A stretch of DNA of 64,000 nucleotides, taken from Simiduia litorea. GTDB taxonomy: Bacteria > Pseudomonadota > Gammaproteobacteria > Pseudomonadales > Cellvibrionaceae. The notes below the pieces were generated by a model. It saw only the letters and a program-made list of their open reading frames with translations, had not been told where the DNA came from and searched no databases. Each line of letters starts with the position of its first letter. The stretch's first letter is position 1. Shown piece by piece: positions 49,824 to 59,756 of the stretch. The stretch is taken from contig NZ_AP031497.1 of the NCBI RefSeq assembly GCF_042853465.1, positions 3,286,001 through 3,350,000 on the forward strand. The letters run 5' to 3'. A program made the translations under genes and the position numbers.

Positions 49824-50771
49824 TTAGTCCGCTGAATTCGTTGCAACGAGGCGCTTTGGCGCTACCCTACCGTCGTCGCTTAATTCGCCAATGCCTAAAA
49901 ATTCACCAGCTTGATCAAAGACACGCACCTTATCACCTTCGCCCCCTAAGGCAAAGGCCTGCGCGTCCATAACGGGATTGCCCTGGCGGAAATAGTAGGC
50001 GGTAGCTTCCGGTAATGCCAGCTTTGGCATGTCCGCAATTGGGGCATCTACCGGCAGCAACAAAGCGTCTAAAACATCCGGCTCAGCGTCGGCCCGAAGT
50101 GCCTCCAAACGATCGATGCTAACACTCTGTGCAAGCGTAAAAGGCCCTGCCTGCGTACGATGCAAACGCGACACATGGCCACCAACACCCAGTGCCTGAC
50201 CTAAGTCCTCGGCAATGCTTCTGATATAGGTGCCTTTCGAGCAACTGACGCGGACGTCAACTTCAGCCACCTCGCCGGGCCGGAAGGCCAGTAGCTCAAG
50301 CGCATAAACCGTGACTTGACGCGCCTTGCGCTCAACCTCAATGCCTTGTCGCGCGAGCTTGTAGAGCGGCTGACCGTCTTTTTTAAGCGCTGAAAACATC
50401 GATGGCACCTGGCTTATCTGCCCCTTAAAAGCCTGTAAAGCCTTTAATACCATCGCCTCAGTCAGGTGTTGCGCTAGATGAGTTTCCACGATATCCCCGT
50501 CCGAATCACTAGTATCGGTGCGCTCGCCCAAGCGAAAGGTACTTTCGTAGGTTTTATCGGCATCTAACAAATACTGGGAAAATTTGGTGGAATCACCGAA
50601 ACACAGAGGCAAAACACCGGTGGCCAAAGGGTCTAGGCTACCGGTATGACCCGCTTTAGCAACGTAAAATAGTCGCTTTGCAATTTGTAGCGCACGGTTG
50701 GATGTCATTCCGCCCGGCTTATTCAACACCAAGACGCCGCTAATAGGACGCCCTTTAGGTTTTCTTGCCAT
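49824..50771 (-). CDS. truB: tRNA pseudouridine(55) synthase
   Basis: 315 residues. TruB makes the T-loop pseudouridine 55 of tRNA. The catalytic Asp is in GHTGSLDPLATGVLPLCFG near residue 45, followed by the KTYESTFRLGERTDTSD segment, and the C-terminal PUA-like domain is present. It is 13 bases downstream of rbfA in the nusA-infB-rbfA-truB-rpsO-pnp cluster. Confidence 0.95.
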   Translation of the reverse strand: MARKPKGRPISGVLVLNKPGGMTSNRALQIAKRLFYVAKAGHTGSLDPLATGVLPLCFGDSTKFSQYLLDADKTYESTFRLGERTDTSDSDGDIVETHLAQHLTEAMVLKALQAFKGQISQVPSMFSALKKDGQPLYKLARQGIEVERKARQVTVYALELLAFRPGEVAEVDVRVSCSKGTYIRSIAEDLGQALGVGGHVSRLHRTQAGPFTLAQSVSIDRLEALRADAEPDVLDALLLPVDAPIADMPKLALPEATAYYFRQGNPVMDAQAFALGGEGDKVRVFDQAGEFLGIGELSDDGRVAPKRLVATNSAD

Positions 50772-50784
50772 CCGCCGTTATAAC

Positions 50785-51177
50785 CTACTGCTCGATATCG
50801 TCGTCAACATGCTTAGACTTATCATCAGCCACCGCACGCTCGATCAAATTCGCCAGCTGATTACCCCGTACAGTGGTTGTATCGTAAACAAACTGCAAAC
50901 GCGGTGTGGTGCGTAAATCCAAATCTTTTGCCACTAGCGTGCGCAAAAATCCCGACGCTTTGTTAAGTACAGCTAACGCTGCCTTACACTCTTCGTCGGT
51001 TTCGCGCCCAACAAAGGTGACGAAAATTTTTGCGTAGGCAAAATCGCGGGTCACGGTGACGTCGTTGACGTTCACCATGCCTATGCGCGGGTCGCGGATT
51101 TCCTGCTGGATAAATTGCGAAATTGATCGCTGCAGTGCATCGCCGACCCGGTCGGTACGTTTAAATTCACGTGCCAT
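50785..51177 (-). CDS. rbfA: 30S ribosome-binding factor A
   Basis: 130 residues. RbfA is a cold-shock assembly factor of the 30S subunit with a KH-like fold. Typical segments are RVGDALQRSISQFIQQEIRDPRIGMVNV, the DFAYAKIFVTF strand and LRTTPRLQFVYDTT. The C-terminal tail is acidic. It sits between infB and truB with short gaps. Confidence 0.95.
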   Translation of the reverse strand: MAREFKRTDRVGDALQRSISQFIQQEIRDPRIGMVNVNDVTVTRDFAYAKIFVTFVGRETDEECKAALAVLNKASGFLRTLVAKDLDLRTTPRLQFVYDTTTVRGNQLANLIERAVADDKSKHVDDDIEQ

Positions 51178-51204
51178 AAAATATCTACTCGCTAGAAGAG
51201 CTCC

Positions 51205-53886
51205 TTAGAGCTCTCTCGCAACCTCTTTGACGTCGAACACTTCGATCTGGTCACCGACCTTCACGTCGTAGTTCTTAACACCGATACCACATTCAGTACC
51301 GTTGCGAACTTCTTTAACGTCGTCTTTAAAGCGACGCAGAGATTCCAATTCACCTTCGAAAATAACCACGTTGTCACGCAGTACACGAATCGGCTTATTA
51401 CGGAAGACAGTACCCTCAGTTACCATACAGCCAGCAACCTGACCGAACTTAGGCGAGCGGAACACTTCGCGTACATCGGCGATACCAACAATTTCTTCGA
51501 TGCGCTCTGGTGACAGCATACCCGCCAAGGCAGAACGCACTTCATCTAACAATTGGTAAATGATGCTGTAGTAACGGATTTCAACACCTTCGCCTTCAGC
51601 TAAACGGCGAGTGGTTGCATCGGCACGCACGTTAAAACCAATCACAATGGCACCCGTGGCCATCGCTAAGTTAACGTCGCTTTCAGTGATACCACCAACA
51701 CCAGAAGAAACAACATTCACTTCAACTTCTTCATTACCGATATCGGCAAGTGAACTCAAAATCGCTTCCAATGATCCGCGCACGTCTGCCTTGGCCACAA
51801 CAGAGAGAACCTTCTTCTCTTCTGCGCCCATATTGGCGAACATATTTTCAAGCTTCGCGGCCTGCTGACGCATGAGCTTTTCGCTGCGCTCTTTTTCAGC
51901 ACGGTGCTCTGCAACTTCACGGGCTTTACGCTCATCCGGCACAACGGCGAAATCATCGCCAGCACCTGGTGCGTTGTTAAGACCTAAAATTTCAACCGGC
52001 GTGGATGGCCCCGCTTCGGTAACTTGCTGGCCTTGCTCGTTGGTCATGGCGCGAACGCGACCGTAAGACTGACCGGCGAGCAACATGTCGCCACGCTTCA
52101 AGGTACCTTGCTGAACCAATACCGTTGCAATAGCACCACGGCCTTTATCGACACGCGATTCAACCACAACACCTTTAGCCGGCACGTCAATCGGCGCCAA
52201 CAGTTCCAACATTTCCGCCTGCAGAGAGATTGCCTCTAACAGCGCTTCAACGCCGTCACCGGTATGTGCCGACACTTCAATAAACTGTGTGTCGCCACCC
52301 CAATCTTCTGGGATAACTTCGTGCTGAACCAATTCGTTTTTAACGCGATCTGGATCGGCAGATTCTTTATCGCACTTGTTGATAGCCACAACGATTGGTA
52401 CACCGGCAGCCTTTGAATGCTGAACTGCTTCAATGGTTTGCGGCATGACGCCATCGTCGGCAGCAACAACGAGAATGACCACGTCCGTCGCCTGAGCACC
52501 GCGAGCACGCATAGCGGTAAACGCGGCGTGACCGGGGGTATCCAAGAAGGTGATTTCACCTTTCTCTGTACTTACACGGTAAGCGCCAATGTGCTGGGTA
52601 ATACCACCGGCTTCACCAGCGGCAACTTTGGCTTTCCGGATGTAATCAAGCAGCGATGTCTTACCATGGTCAACGTGACCCATAACGGTAACAACCGGCG
52701 CACGACTCACCATTTCACCGTCGTGAGAAATAGACAGCTCCAACGCTTCTTCAAGCTCGTTGCCGCTCTTCAAACGATAAGCGTGACCTAATTCTTCCAC
52801 AATTAACTGCGAAGTTTCTTGATCTAGCGGATCATTCAAGGTCGCCATAACGCCCATCTTCATCATACGCTTGATGAGCTCGTTGGCCTTGATGTTCATT
52901 TTTGCAGCCAATTCACCGACGGTAATAAGCTGTGGTAGTTCAATTTCTAGCACTTGTTTCGCCGTCGGCTTCTTGAAACCGTGTTTGTTATTTAGCTTCA
53001 AAGAGCCGCGTGCGCGACGTGTCTTGTTGAGTTCGTCGTCGAGTTCGTCCAAGCGCTTAAGGTCGATACGTGCACCTTTTTTTGGCGCCGCAGGCGCAGT
53101 AGCTTTCTTGGCGGCACGATGGCCAGCTTTTTTGTTGTGACGACCAGCTTCATCGCCTTCGTCAGCATCAGAATGGCGAGCTTTCTTAGGCGCATGACCA
53201 TGCTTGCCTTTAGACTCTTCTTCTTTCTTCGCTTTAGCTTCAGCATCGGCACGCTTTTGACGCAACTCTTCTTCAGCTTTGCGTTTTTCTTCGGCTTCTT
53301 CAGACTTGCGACGCTCGTCTTCCTCTTGCTTACGACGGCCTTCTAAAGCAGCAATGCGACGCTCTTCCATGTCATCAACACGGTTACTCGATACTTTCGG
53401 CGCAGCATCCTCTGAAGCCACTGGCGCAGCAACTTTTGCTTTTGCGGCTAGCTCGGCAGCCTTAGCAGCTTCCTCTGCAGCCTTCGCTTCGGCGGCGGCT
53501 TGCGCTTTCGCTTCGGCTTCAGCAGCTGCTTTAGCCGCTACTTCAGCTTCATCAGAAACTTGCGTTTCAACTTCTTCAACATCAGAAGGATCTCGTTTCA
53601 CGTAGGTGCGCTTCTTACGCACCTCCACATTAACAGTTTTGCGTGAAGCGCCGGATCCGGTCTTTAACGTTGTTGTGGTTTTACGCTTTAAGGTAATTTT
53701 GCGCGGTTCCGCCACTTCTTCGCCATGACTCGTCTTTAAAAAACGCAGCAACGTTTGTTTCTCATCATCAGAAACGGATTCGTCTGCTTTCTTGTGCTTC
53801 AAACCAGCTTCCTGCATCTGCTTAAGCAGACGCTCAACGGGAGCACCGACTGATTCGGCGAGTTCGCTTACAGTTACTTCAGCCAT
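51205..53886 (-). CDS. infB: translation initiation factor IF-2
   Basis: 893 residues. IF-2 brings fMet-tRNA to the 30S subunit and drives subunit joining. The N-terminal IF2_N domain is followed by a long charged, Ala/Lys/Glu-rich linker (about 90-300), a second IF2_N domain (about 315-370) and the GTPase domain with G1 GHVDHGKTSLL, G3 DTPGHAAF and G4 NKCDK. Domains II, III and the fMet-binding C-terminal domain follow. Full length. The fMet-tRNA gene read by this factor lies 2.3 kb upstream in the same cluster. Confidence 0.96.
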   Translation of the reverse strand: MAEVTVSELAESVGAPVERLLKQMQEAGLKHKKADESVSDDEKQTLLRFLKTSHGEEVAEPRKITLKRKTTTTLKTGSGASRKTVNVEVRKKRTYVKRDPSDVEEVETQVSDEAEVAAKAAAEAEAKAQAAAEAKAAEEAAKAAELAAKAKVAAPVASEDAAPKVSSNRVDDMEERRIAALEGRRKQEEDERRKSEEAEEKRKAEEELRQKRADAEAKAKKEEESKGKHGHAPKKARHSDADEGDEAGRHNKKAGHRAAKKATAPAAPKKGARIDLKRLDELDDELNKTRRARGSLKLNNKHGFKKPTAKQVLEIELPQLITVGELAAKMNIKANELIKRMMKMGVMATLNDPLDQETSQLIVEELGHAYRLKSGNELEEALELSISHDGEMVSRAPVVTVMGHVDHGKTSLLDYIRKAKVAAGEAGGITQHIGAYRVSTEKGEITFLDTPGHAAFTAMRARGAQATDVVILVVAADDGVMPQTIEAVQHSKAAGVPIVVAINKCDKESADPDRVKNELVQHEVIPEDWGGDTQFIEVSAHTGDGVEALLEAISLQAEMLELLAPIDVPAKGVVVESRVDKGRGAIATVLVQQGTLKRGDMLLAGQSYGRVRAMTNEQGQQVTEAGPSTPVEILGLNNAPGAGDDFAVVPDERKAREVAEHRAEKERSEKLMRQQAAKLENMFANMGAEEKKVLSVVAKADVRGSLEAILSSLADIGNEEVEVNVVSSGVGGITESDVNLAMATGAIVIGFNVRADATTRRLAEGEGVEIRYYSIIYQLLDEVRSALAGMLSPERIEEIVGIADVREVFRSPKFGQVAGCMVTEGTVFRNKPIRVLRDNVVIFEGELESLRRFKDDVKEVRNGTECGIGVKNYDVKVGDQIEVFDVKEVAREL

Positions 53887-53901
53887 TCTCTTTCCTCGGT
53901 T

Positions 53902-55407
53902 TTATTGCTCGCCTGCGCTGTCTGACTCATCAGCAAACCAGGGTTCACGTGCTTTCATAATCAACGCGGCAGCGCGCTCTTCATCCATACCTTCGATATC
54001 AAGCAAGTCATCCACTGCCTGCTCCGCTAAATTTTCCATGGTGATAACACCACTGGCAGCTAGCAAATAAGCGAGATGTTTATCCATGCCTTCCATGTTT
54101 AACAAATCTTCGGCAGGCTCAGTATCAAGCTTTTCTTCAGTTGCCAAGGCTTGTGTTAACAATGCATCTTTTGCGCGCGCACGTAGTTCTTCAGCGATGG
54201 CTTCATCGAAACCTTCAATCGCCAACATTTCTTCTAACGGTACATAAGCCACTTCTTCAAGGGTGGTGAAGCCCTCTTCAACCAGAACCTCAGCAACTTC
54301 TTGGTCAACATCGAGTGCCGCCATGAAGTTTTCAACGAAGCTACCAGATTCTTGTTGCTGCTTAGAGCTCCAATCTTCTTCGCTCATGACGTTAATGGTC
54401 CAACCGGTAAGCTCGGAAGCCAAGCGAACGTTTTGACCACCGCGACCAATCGCCTGTGCCAAATTATCATCAGCTACAGCAACGTCCATCGAACCGGCAT
54501 CCTCATCAACTACGATGGATTCGATTTCAGCTGGCGACATCGCATTGATAACAAATTGCGCTGGGTTATCGTCCCACAGCACAATATCAACGCGCTCATT
54601 ACCTAATTCGTTAGAAACCGCTTGCACGCGAGAGCCGCGCATACCAACACAGGCGCCGACGGGATCTATGCGACCATCGTTAGTTTTCACGGCAATTTTC
54701 GCACGTGAACCTGGGTCGCGCGCCGCGCCTTTAATTTCGATCACTTCTTCAGAGATTTCAGGCACCTCAATCTTAAACAGCTCCACCAACATTTCGGGGC
54801 AAGAGCGGCTCAAGTAGAGCTGAGGGCCACGCGCATCTGGGCGCACATCCAACAACAAAGAACGAACGCGATCATTCATTCTGAATACTTCACGACCAAC
54901 AAGCTGATCGCGCGGCAACAAGCCTTCGGCATTATTACCAAGATCGACGATCACGGCATCGCGAGTTACTTTCTTAACGGTACCGTTAATAAGCTCACCA
55001 ATGCGATCGCGGTATTCTTCAACAATTTGTGCACGTTCAGCTTCGCGCACTTTCTGCACGATAACTTGCTTAGCCGTTTGCGCAGCAATACGACCAAAAC
55101 CAACGTTTTCTACCATTTCTTCGAACACATCGCCGGCTTTCAACGATGGGTCTTTTTCAGCTGCCTCTTCTAAGGTGAACTGAGTGCCGAGTTCCGCGAG
55201 AACATCATCAGCAACCACCAACCAACGACGAAATGTTTCGTAACTACCATCTTTGCGATTAATCACAACACGAATGTCAGACTCTTCTTCATAGCGCTTT
55301 TTCGTGGCAGTTGCCAAAGCGATTTCTATGGCTTCAAAGATTACATCCCGATCGACGCCCTTTTCATTAGATACCGCTTCGGCGACCAGTAAAATCTCTT
55401 TGTTCAT
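53902..55407 (-). CDS. nusA: transcription termination/antitermination protein NusA
   Basis: 501 residues from the second ATG, since NusA begins MNKEILLVAEAVSNEKG. The N-terminal RNA-polymerase-binding domain is followed by S1 (about 135-200), two KH domains (about 205-345, with GPQLYLSRSCPEML and GRGGQNVRLASELTGW) and two C-terminal acidic helix-hairpin-helix repeats (about 365-495), the gammaproteobacterial form. It controls pausing and termination. It is 37 bases after rimP and 15 before infB. Confidence 0.96.
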   Translation of the reverse strand: MNKEILLVAEAVSNEKGVDRDVIFEAIEIALATATKKRYEEESDIRVVINRKDGSYETFRRWLVVADDVLAELGTQFTLEEAAEKDPSLKAGDVFEEMVENVGFGRIAAQTAKQVIVQKVREAERAQIVEEYRDRIGELINGTVKKVTRDAVIVDLGNNAEGLLPRDQLVGREVFRMNDRVRSLLLDVRPDARGPQLYLSRSCPEMLVELFKIEVPEISEEVIEIKGAARDPGSRAKIAVKTNDGRIDPVGACVGMRGSRVQAVSNELGNERVDIVLWDDNPAQFVINAMSPAEIESIVVDEDAGSMDVAVADDNLAQAIGRGGQNVRLASELTGWTINVMSEEDWSSKQQQESGSFVENFMAALDVDQEVAEVLVEEGFTTLEEVAYVPLEEMLAIEGFDEAIAEELRARAKDALLTQALATEEKLDTEPAEDLLNMEGMDKHLAYLLAASGVITMENLAEQAVDDLLDIEGMDEERAAALIMKAREPWFADESDSAGEQ

Positions 55408-55444
55408 CATGGGTTAGCCTCTTAAATTCCACCTAATCGCTGCA

Positions 55445-55900
55445 TTAAAATTGCGCGACGATGTTAGCCTTATCAATCGAATCAATTGTAAATAGATACT
55501 CTTCGTTATCTACACGCACAATAACTTCATCGGCTTCTACCCCGGCAATAACACCGGTAAATCTGCGACGCCCTTGAAACGGCACGCGCAAACGCAGCTC
55601 TACTTTTTCACCTGTAAAGCGCTGATAGTGATCCAATGTATACAGTGGGCGGTCTACGCCGGGAGAAGACACTTCTAAGGTGTACTCACCAGTAATGGGA
55701 TCTTCAACATCCATCACCGCACTCACCTGACGACTTACTTTTTCGCAGTCTTCAAGTTGCACGCCGTCTTCGCGCTCAATAAAAATACGCAGCGTTGTAT
55801 GGCGACCTTGTGACAGGTATTCAATACCCCACAATTCGCATTCTAGTGCTTCGACAACAGGTGCAATAAGCGCCTGTATTGTTTCTTGCTTGGTAGCCAT
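55445..55900 (-). CDS. rimP: ribosome maturation factor RimP
   Basis: 151 residues. RimP is needed for 30S maturation. The family segments LECELWGIEYLSQGRHTTLRIFIERE and TLEVSSPGVDRPLYTLDHYQRFTGEKV are present. It starts the rimP-nusA-infB operon after the initiator tRNA gene, with two terminator-like hairpins in between. Confidence 0.95.
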   Translation of the reverse strand: MATKQETIQALIAPVVEALECELWGIEYLSQGRHTTLRIFIEREDGVQLEDCEKVSRQVSAVMDVEDPITGEYTLEVSSPGVDRPLYTLDHYQRFTGEKVELRLRVPFQGRRRFTGVIAGVEADEVIVRVDNEEYLFTIDSIDKANIVAQF

Positions 55901-55930
55901 ATCGCCTTTCGTAATCTAAAAAAACAAACA

Positions 55931-55958
55931 AAAAATGGGCACTAAGCCCATTCTTATT
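55931..55958 (-). terminator. terminator-like hairpin before rimP
   Basis: On the minus strand AATGGGC and GCCCATT arms with a five-base loop are followed by TTTTTT. It lies 30 bases upstream of the rimP start and could act as a leader attenuator. Confidence 0.7.
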
Positions 55959-56030
55959 ACTGCTATCCATGGGACAGCTATGCTTCGCGCAGATGAGCTA
56001 AATCCACATAGCCCAAGCAAACCGCACATA

Positions 56031-56055
56031 CAAAAAAACCCCATTCAGGGGCTTC
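56031..56055 (-). terminator. intrinsic terminator after tRNA-fMet
   Basis: On the minus strand GCCCC and GGGGT arms with a TGAAT loop are followed by seven T residues, about 130 bases past the tRNA 3' end. Confidence 0.75.
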
Positions 56056-56182
56056 TCGGCACGCCGTAAGGCGCAGTTCGATAGCCAAAAGCCGATTCTG
56101 GTAATTCGGCCTTCGCCCGGCATTGCCGGCCATTTGTAGCACACTATAACCCAGTGACACTACGGGTACCAAACTTCAAAAT

Positions 56183-56259
<77 letters not shown>

Positions 56260-56499
56260 TCAACAACTTGATTGTGCGTGACCGCTTAACCAAGGCCGCG
56301 AATTATAGGGATGGCCCCATAGTCGGTCAAGAGGTATTTGAGTTTATTTTATAAAAACAGTTACTTAGCGCAGTTTTCCGGCTTTACGTACGAAATAGCA
56401 GCGAAAGCTGAGTAGATACTCCCAAGCTAGCAGCGGATCAAATCGCAATCAGCAACTAAACCAAGGAGAAGTCTTAATAAGATGACAATTTAATTGTTC

Positions 56500-56925
56500 C
56501 GACAGTCGCTCATTTACTCAAAGCAAAGGAGGATTGCAACGTGACCCGAAGGGTGGCACACAGGGCGCGCGCCAGCTACCCAGATGTGATCCTGACTGAT
56601 AAAAAGACAAACGCTCTGTGGATCCTGCGCTAGTCAATTGGTGCCCGCCAATTTGTCCGGAACAAATGAGGATCGCAAAGCGACCCGAAGAGTGGTGCGC
56701 AGGACGCGCGCCATCAACCCGAATGCAATCCAGTCTGATAAAAAGCAAAGACCTATATAAACGCGGGCTTTTCGTATTGGTGCCCACTCATTTGCCTGAA
56801 GCAAATGAGGATCTCAAAGCGATCCAAAGGCTGGAGCGCAGGACGCGCGCCATCTACCCAGATGTAATCCGGCCTGGTAAAAAGCAAAAACCCGCGTAAA
56901 CGCGGGTTTTTTCATATTGGTGCCC
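56500..56925 (-). repeat. three tandem ~140-base repeats derived from the tRNA-Leu 3' end
   Basis: On the minus strand each unit begins with GGGCACCAAT, the last bases of tRNA-Leu plus CCA (sites at 56917-56925, 56777-56785 and 56638-56646, 139-140 bases apart). A terminator-like hairpin follows in the first unit, decays in the second and is lost in the third. Each unit also has a GCGCAGGACGCGC hairpin on the plus strand (third copy altered). The layout resembles the E. coli tyrT repeats that contain the 3' end of the tRNA. No gene is called on the open frame that crosses it. Confidence 0.75.
56885..56913 (-). terminator. intrinsic terminator after tRNA-Leu
   Basis: On the minus strand AAAACCCGCG and CGCGGGTTTT arms with a TTTA loop and a following T-tract, five bases after the tRNA 3' end. 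Confidence 0.88.
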
Positions 56926-57002
56926 AAGGCCGGATTTGAACCGGCACGACTTGCGTCACTACCCCCTCAAGATAGCGTGTCTACCAATTTCACCACTTGG
57001 GC
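56918..57002 (-). tRNA. tRNA-Leu (GAG)
   Basis: 85 bases with an encoded CCA. The anticodon loop reads TTGAGGG with anticodon GAG. A class II long variable arm (TGACGCAAGTCG) is present. The acceptor stem GCCCAAG pairs fully with CTTGGGC. It directly follows secG, the conserved gammaproteobacterial order tpiA-secG-tRNA-Leu. Confidence 0.96.
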
Positions 57003-57024
57003 TAAAACTCTAATCTAAAGCCCC

Positions 57025-57378
57025 TTATTGCTCAGGAACTTCAGGTACATCAGAAGGTGCGTCATCAACCACGGGAACTTCTGCGCCCACATCAGGTGAC
57101 ATTTGCTCAACTACCGCCGGAATACCGACGTTAGCCTGAACTTCAGCCTTGTTTTTAGCAACAATCGCCAAACCAAAGCTGGTAATAAAAAAGATTAAAG
57201 AGAAGATACCCGTTGCACGGGAGAAAAAGTTACCTGTGCCCTTGCTGCCAAATACGGTTTGCGCCGCACCGCCACCGAAAGACGCACCCGCCTCTGCACC
57301 TTTACCCTGCTGCAGCAGAATAAGGCCAATGATGGCCAAAGCCGCCAACACATGTACGATAATAATCAACTGTTCCAT
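57025..57378 (-). CDS. secG: protein-export membrane protein SecG
   Basis: 117 residues. SecG is the small helper subunit of the SecYEG translocase. Two membrane helices (about 3-22 and 52-72) flank the conserved loop LLQQGKGAEAGASFGGGAAQTVFGS. The C-terminal tail is Pro/Glu/Val-rich and acidic, longer than in some relatives. It lies between tpiA and tRNA-Leu. Confidence 0.95.
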   Translation of the reverse strand: MEQLIIIVHVLAALAIIGLILLQQGKGAEAGASFGGGAAQTVFGSKGTGNFFSRATGIFSLIFFITSFGLAIVAKNKAEVQANVGIPAVVEQMSPDVGAEVPVVDDAPSDVPEVPEQ

Positions 57379-57410
57379 AACCGTCTCTTACTTAATTTAC
57401 CAACGCTCGA

Positions 57411-58157
57411 CTACTCATTAGCGGCTTGGCAAATTTGAAAAAATTCTTCCGCATTAAGTGCGGCTCCACCCACTAGGGCTCCATCTATATCCGCTTGCGC
57501 GAATAACTCTGCGGCGTTAGACGCTTTTACGCTACCGCCATAGAGCAATCTCACCACAGCACCCTGCTCACCTAGGCGCGACCGAATGAAATGGTGCACC
57601 GTTTGAGCTTGCTCTGGGCTCGCTGTCTTACCGGTACCTATCGCCCAAACCGGTTCATAGGCAACCACAATATTCTTTAGCTGAGAAGGTTCCAGTAAAT
57701 TCTGTACCGCCTCAAGCTGCGCTCCAACAATAGCTAAGGTCTCATCCGCCTCGCGCTGCGCCAGTGACTCGCCCACACAAACTACCGGGGTCAAACCTCT
57801 GGCCAAACACGCCAACGCTTTCGCTGCTACCTGCTGATCTGACTCACCATGGTAAGCACGGCGCTCCGAGTGACCAACAATGACATACCGACAACCGATA
57901 TCCGCCAGCATCGCACTCGATAACTCACCCGTAAATGCACCAGCATCAACATGGGCGCTCACGTCCTGAGCCGCCAGAGCAAGTTCGCTACGGGCTAATA
58001 ATGATGCAACTTGTGGCAGGTAAATAGCCGGCGGCGCAAATGCAACCTCAGCCTGACCAATCTTCTGCCAGAGCCCCAAAAATACCGACACTAACTCTTC
58101 GTTAGCCGCTTTGGAGCCATTCATCTTCCAGTTACCCATTACGAGCTGACGCCGCAT
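57411..58157 (-). CDS. tpiA: triosephosphate isomerase
   Basis: 248 residues. It interconverts dihydroxyacetone phosphate and glyceraldehyde 3-phosphate. The N-terminal MGNWKMNGS holds the catalytic Lys. The electrophilic His is in VIVGHSERR, the catalytic Glu in VVAYEPVWAIGTG, and the phosphate loop in LLYGGSVKASN. It is followed by secG after 32 bases. Confidence 0.96.
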   Translation of the reverse strand: MRRQLVMGNWKMNGSKAANEELVSVFLGLWQKIGQAEVAFAPPAIYLPQVASLLARSELALAAQDVSAHVDAGAFTGELSSAMLADIGCRYVIVGHSERRAYHGESDQQVAAKALACLARGLTPVVCVGESLAQREADETLAIVGAQLEAVQNLLEPSQLKNIVVAYEPVWAIGTGKTASPEQAQTVHHFIRSRLGEQGAVVRLLYGGSVKASNAAELFAQADIDGALVGGAALNAEEFFQICQAANE

Positions 58158-58313
58158 AAAACCGTCCCGTACTGCTGTCCGATGTATTTTAGCGCGCTTA
58201 GCAAGGGCCTTAAAAAGACCCTTGATTCAGCGGGCGCCAATGGTAGCGAAGTCGCCGCTCAAGTACAACGGCTTTTCGCCTTACAATTCAATCTCTTGCC
58301 AAGTATTTGCCGA

Positions 58314-59654
58314 CTAAACGCCAATTTCTTCCTGTACCAGCGCTGCCAACTCAGTGGCCAACTTTTTAACGAAGGAGGCATCATCGCCCTCAATCATAAC
58401 CCGAACCACAGGCTCAGTGCCGGACGGCCTCAGCAATACCCGACCCTTTCCGGCTAATGTCGATTCAACTTCCTGCACAGCCGCCTTGATACGCGTGTTA
58501 CTGGCCAGCAGAGACTTATCCTTTAAACGTACATTTATCATGGTTTGCGGGCATTTTGTCATGGCCGACTTGAGCTCGTGCAGCCCCTTACCCGTAGACA
58601 CCATAGCCAGCAGCACCTGTAGCGCCGCAACGATACCATCACCGGTGGTGGTTAAATCACCACATATAATATGGCCAGAGGATTCGCCACCCAAATCCCA
58701 ACCATGGTTACGCATCGCCTCTATTACATAACGGTCACCTACGTCGGCGCGGATCAACTTAATACCGAGATCTTTTAAGCCCAATTCAAAACCAAAGTTA
58801 CTCATCAAAGTGCCCACAACACCGGGGCAGTCCTTGCCCTGCTCGAGACGATGAGCCGCGATGATAAACAATATCTCATCGCCGTCGATCACTTGGCCAC
58901 GATGATCAACAAAGCACACACGATCGCCGTCGCCGTCAAAAGCGACACCGAGGTCCGCACCTAATTCCATCACCTTTTCACGCAGCACATCAGGCTTTGT
59001 TGAGCCACAGGCGCGATTAATGTTGGTGCCATTAGGATCATTGGCGATAGGCACAACTTTGGCGCCCAACTCCCTAAATACATCAGGCGCAACATGGTAG
59101 GTAGCGCCATTTGCGCAATCGACCACAATGGTTAACCCTTGAAGACTGAAACCCCAAGGCAGCGTACCCTTACAAAACTCGATGTAGCGACCAGCAGCAT
59201 CAGCAATACGCCGCGCCTTGCCCAGTCGCTCAGAGGTCGTCATGGGCACATCCAGCATCTGCTCTATTTTAAGCTCAACACTGTCAGGTAGTTTTGTACC
59301 TGCGCCACTAAAGAATTTAATGCCGTTATCACCAAAGGGGTTGTGCGACGCACTGATAACAATACCGGCTTGCGCTTGAAAGGTACGGGTTAAATAGGCG
59401 ATGGCCGGTGTCGGCATTGGCCCTAACAAACCCACATCCACACCCGCATTGATTAAACCCGCTTGTAGCGCAGACTCAAACATATAGCCGCTAATGCGCG
59501 TATCCTTACCGATTAAAATCTGCTTAGGGCCATCGAAACGCTCGCCTAGGACATGACCGGCCGCCCAGCCCAGCTTGAGCATAAAATCTGGGGTAATGGG
59601 GTATTCACCGACGGCGCCACGAATGCCGTCGGTACCAAAATATTTGCGAGTCAT
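58314..59654 (-). CDS. glmM: phosphoglucosamine mutase
   Basis: 446 residues. GlmM converts glucosamine 6-phosphate to the 1-phosphate for peptidoglycan and LPS. The phosphoserine active site ISASHNPFGDNGIKFF is at about residue 100, the metal-binding DGDGDR near residue 240, and the sugar-binding GGESSGHI near residue 325. The C-terminal phosphate loop LLRPSGTEPVVRVM is also present. Order ftsH-folP-glmM-tpiA-secG is standard. Confidence 0.96.
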   Translation of the reverse strand: MTRKYFGTDGIRGAVGEYPITPDFMLKLGWAAGHVLGERFDGPKQILIGKDTRISGYMFESALQAGLINAGVDVGLLGPMPTPAIAYLTRTFQAQAGIVISASHNPFGDNGIKFFSGAGTKLPDSVELKIEQMLDVPMTTSERLGKARRIADAAGRYIEFCKGTLPWGFSLQGLTIVVDCANGATYHVAPDVFRELGAKVVPIANDPNGTNINRACGSTKPDVLREKVMELGADLGVAFDGDGDRVCFVDHRGQVIDGDEILFIIAAHRLEQGKDCPGVVGTLMSNFGFELGLKDLGIKLIRADVGDRYVIEAMRNHGWDLGGESSGHIICGDLTTTGDGIVAALQVLLAMVSTGKGLHELKSAMTKCPQTMINVRLKDKSLLASNTRIKAAVQEVESTLAGKGRVLLRPSGTEPVVRVMIEGDDASFVKKLATELAALVQEEIGV

Positions 59655-59756
59655 AGGGGAAAAACCTCAATCAGCGTCCATGCAGTTAAGCAGTGCTTAA
59701 CCAAATTCAAATTCACGGCATTTTAAACCAGTTTGCTCGAGCTGCGGTAGACAATC

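Noticed and set aside
56618..56899. 93-codon plus-strand frame across the tRNA-Leu repeats
   Set aside because: Frame is produced by the tandem repeat; no ribosome-binding site and no conserved protein pattern.
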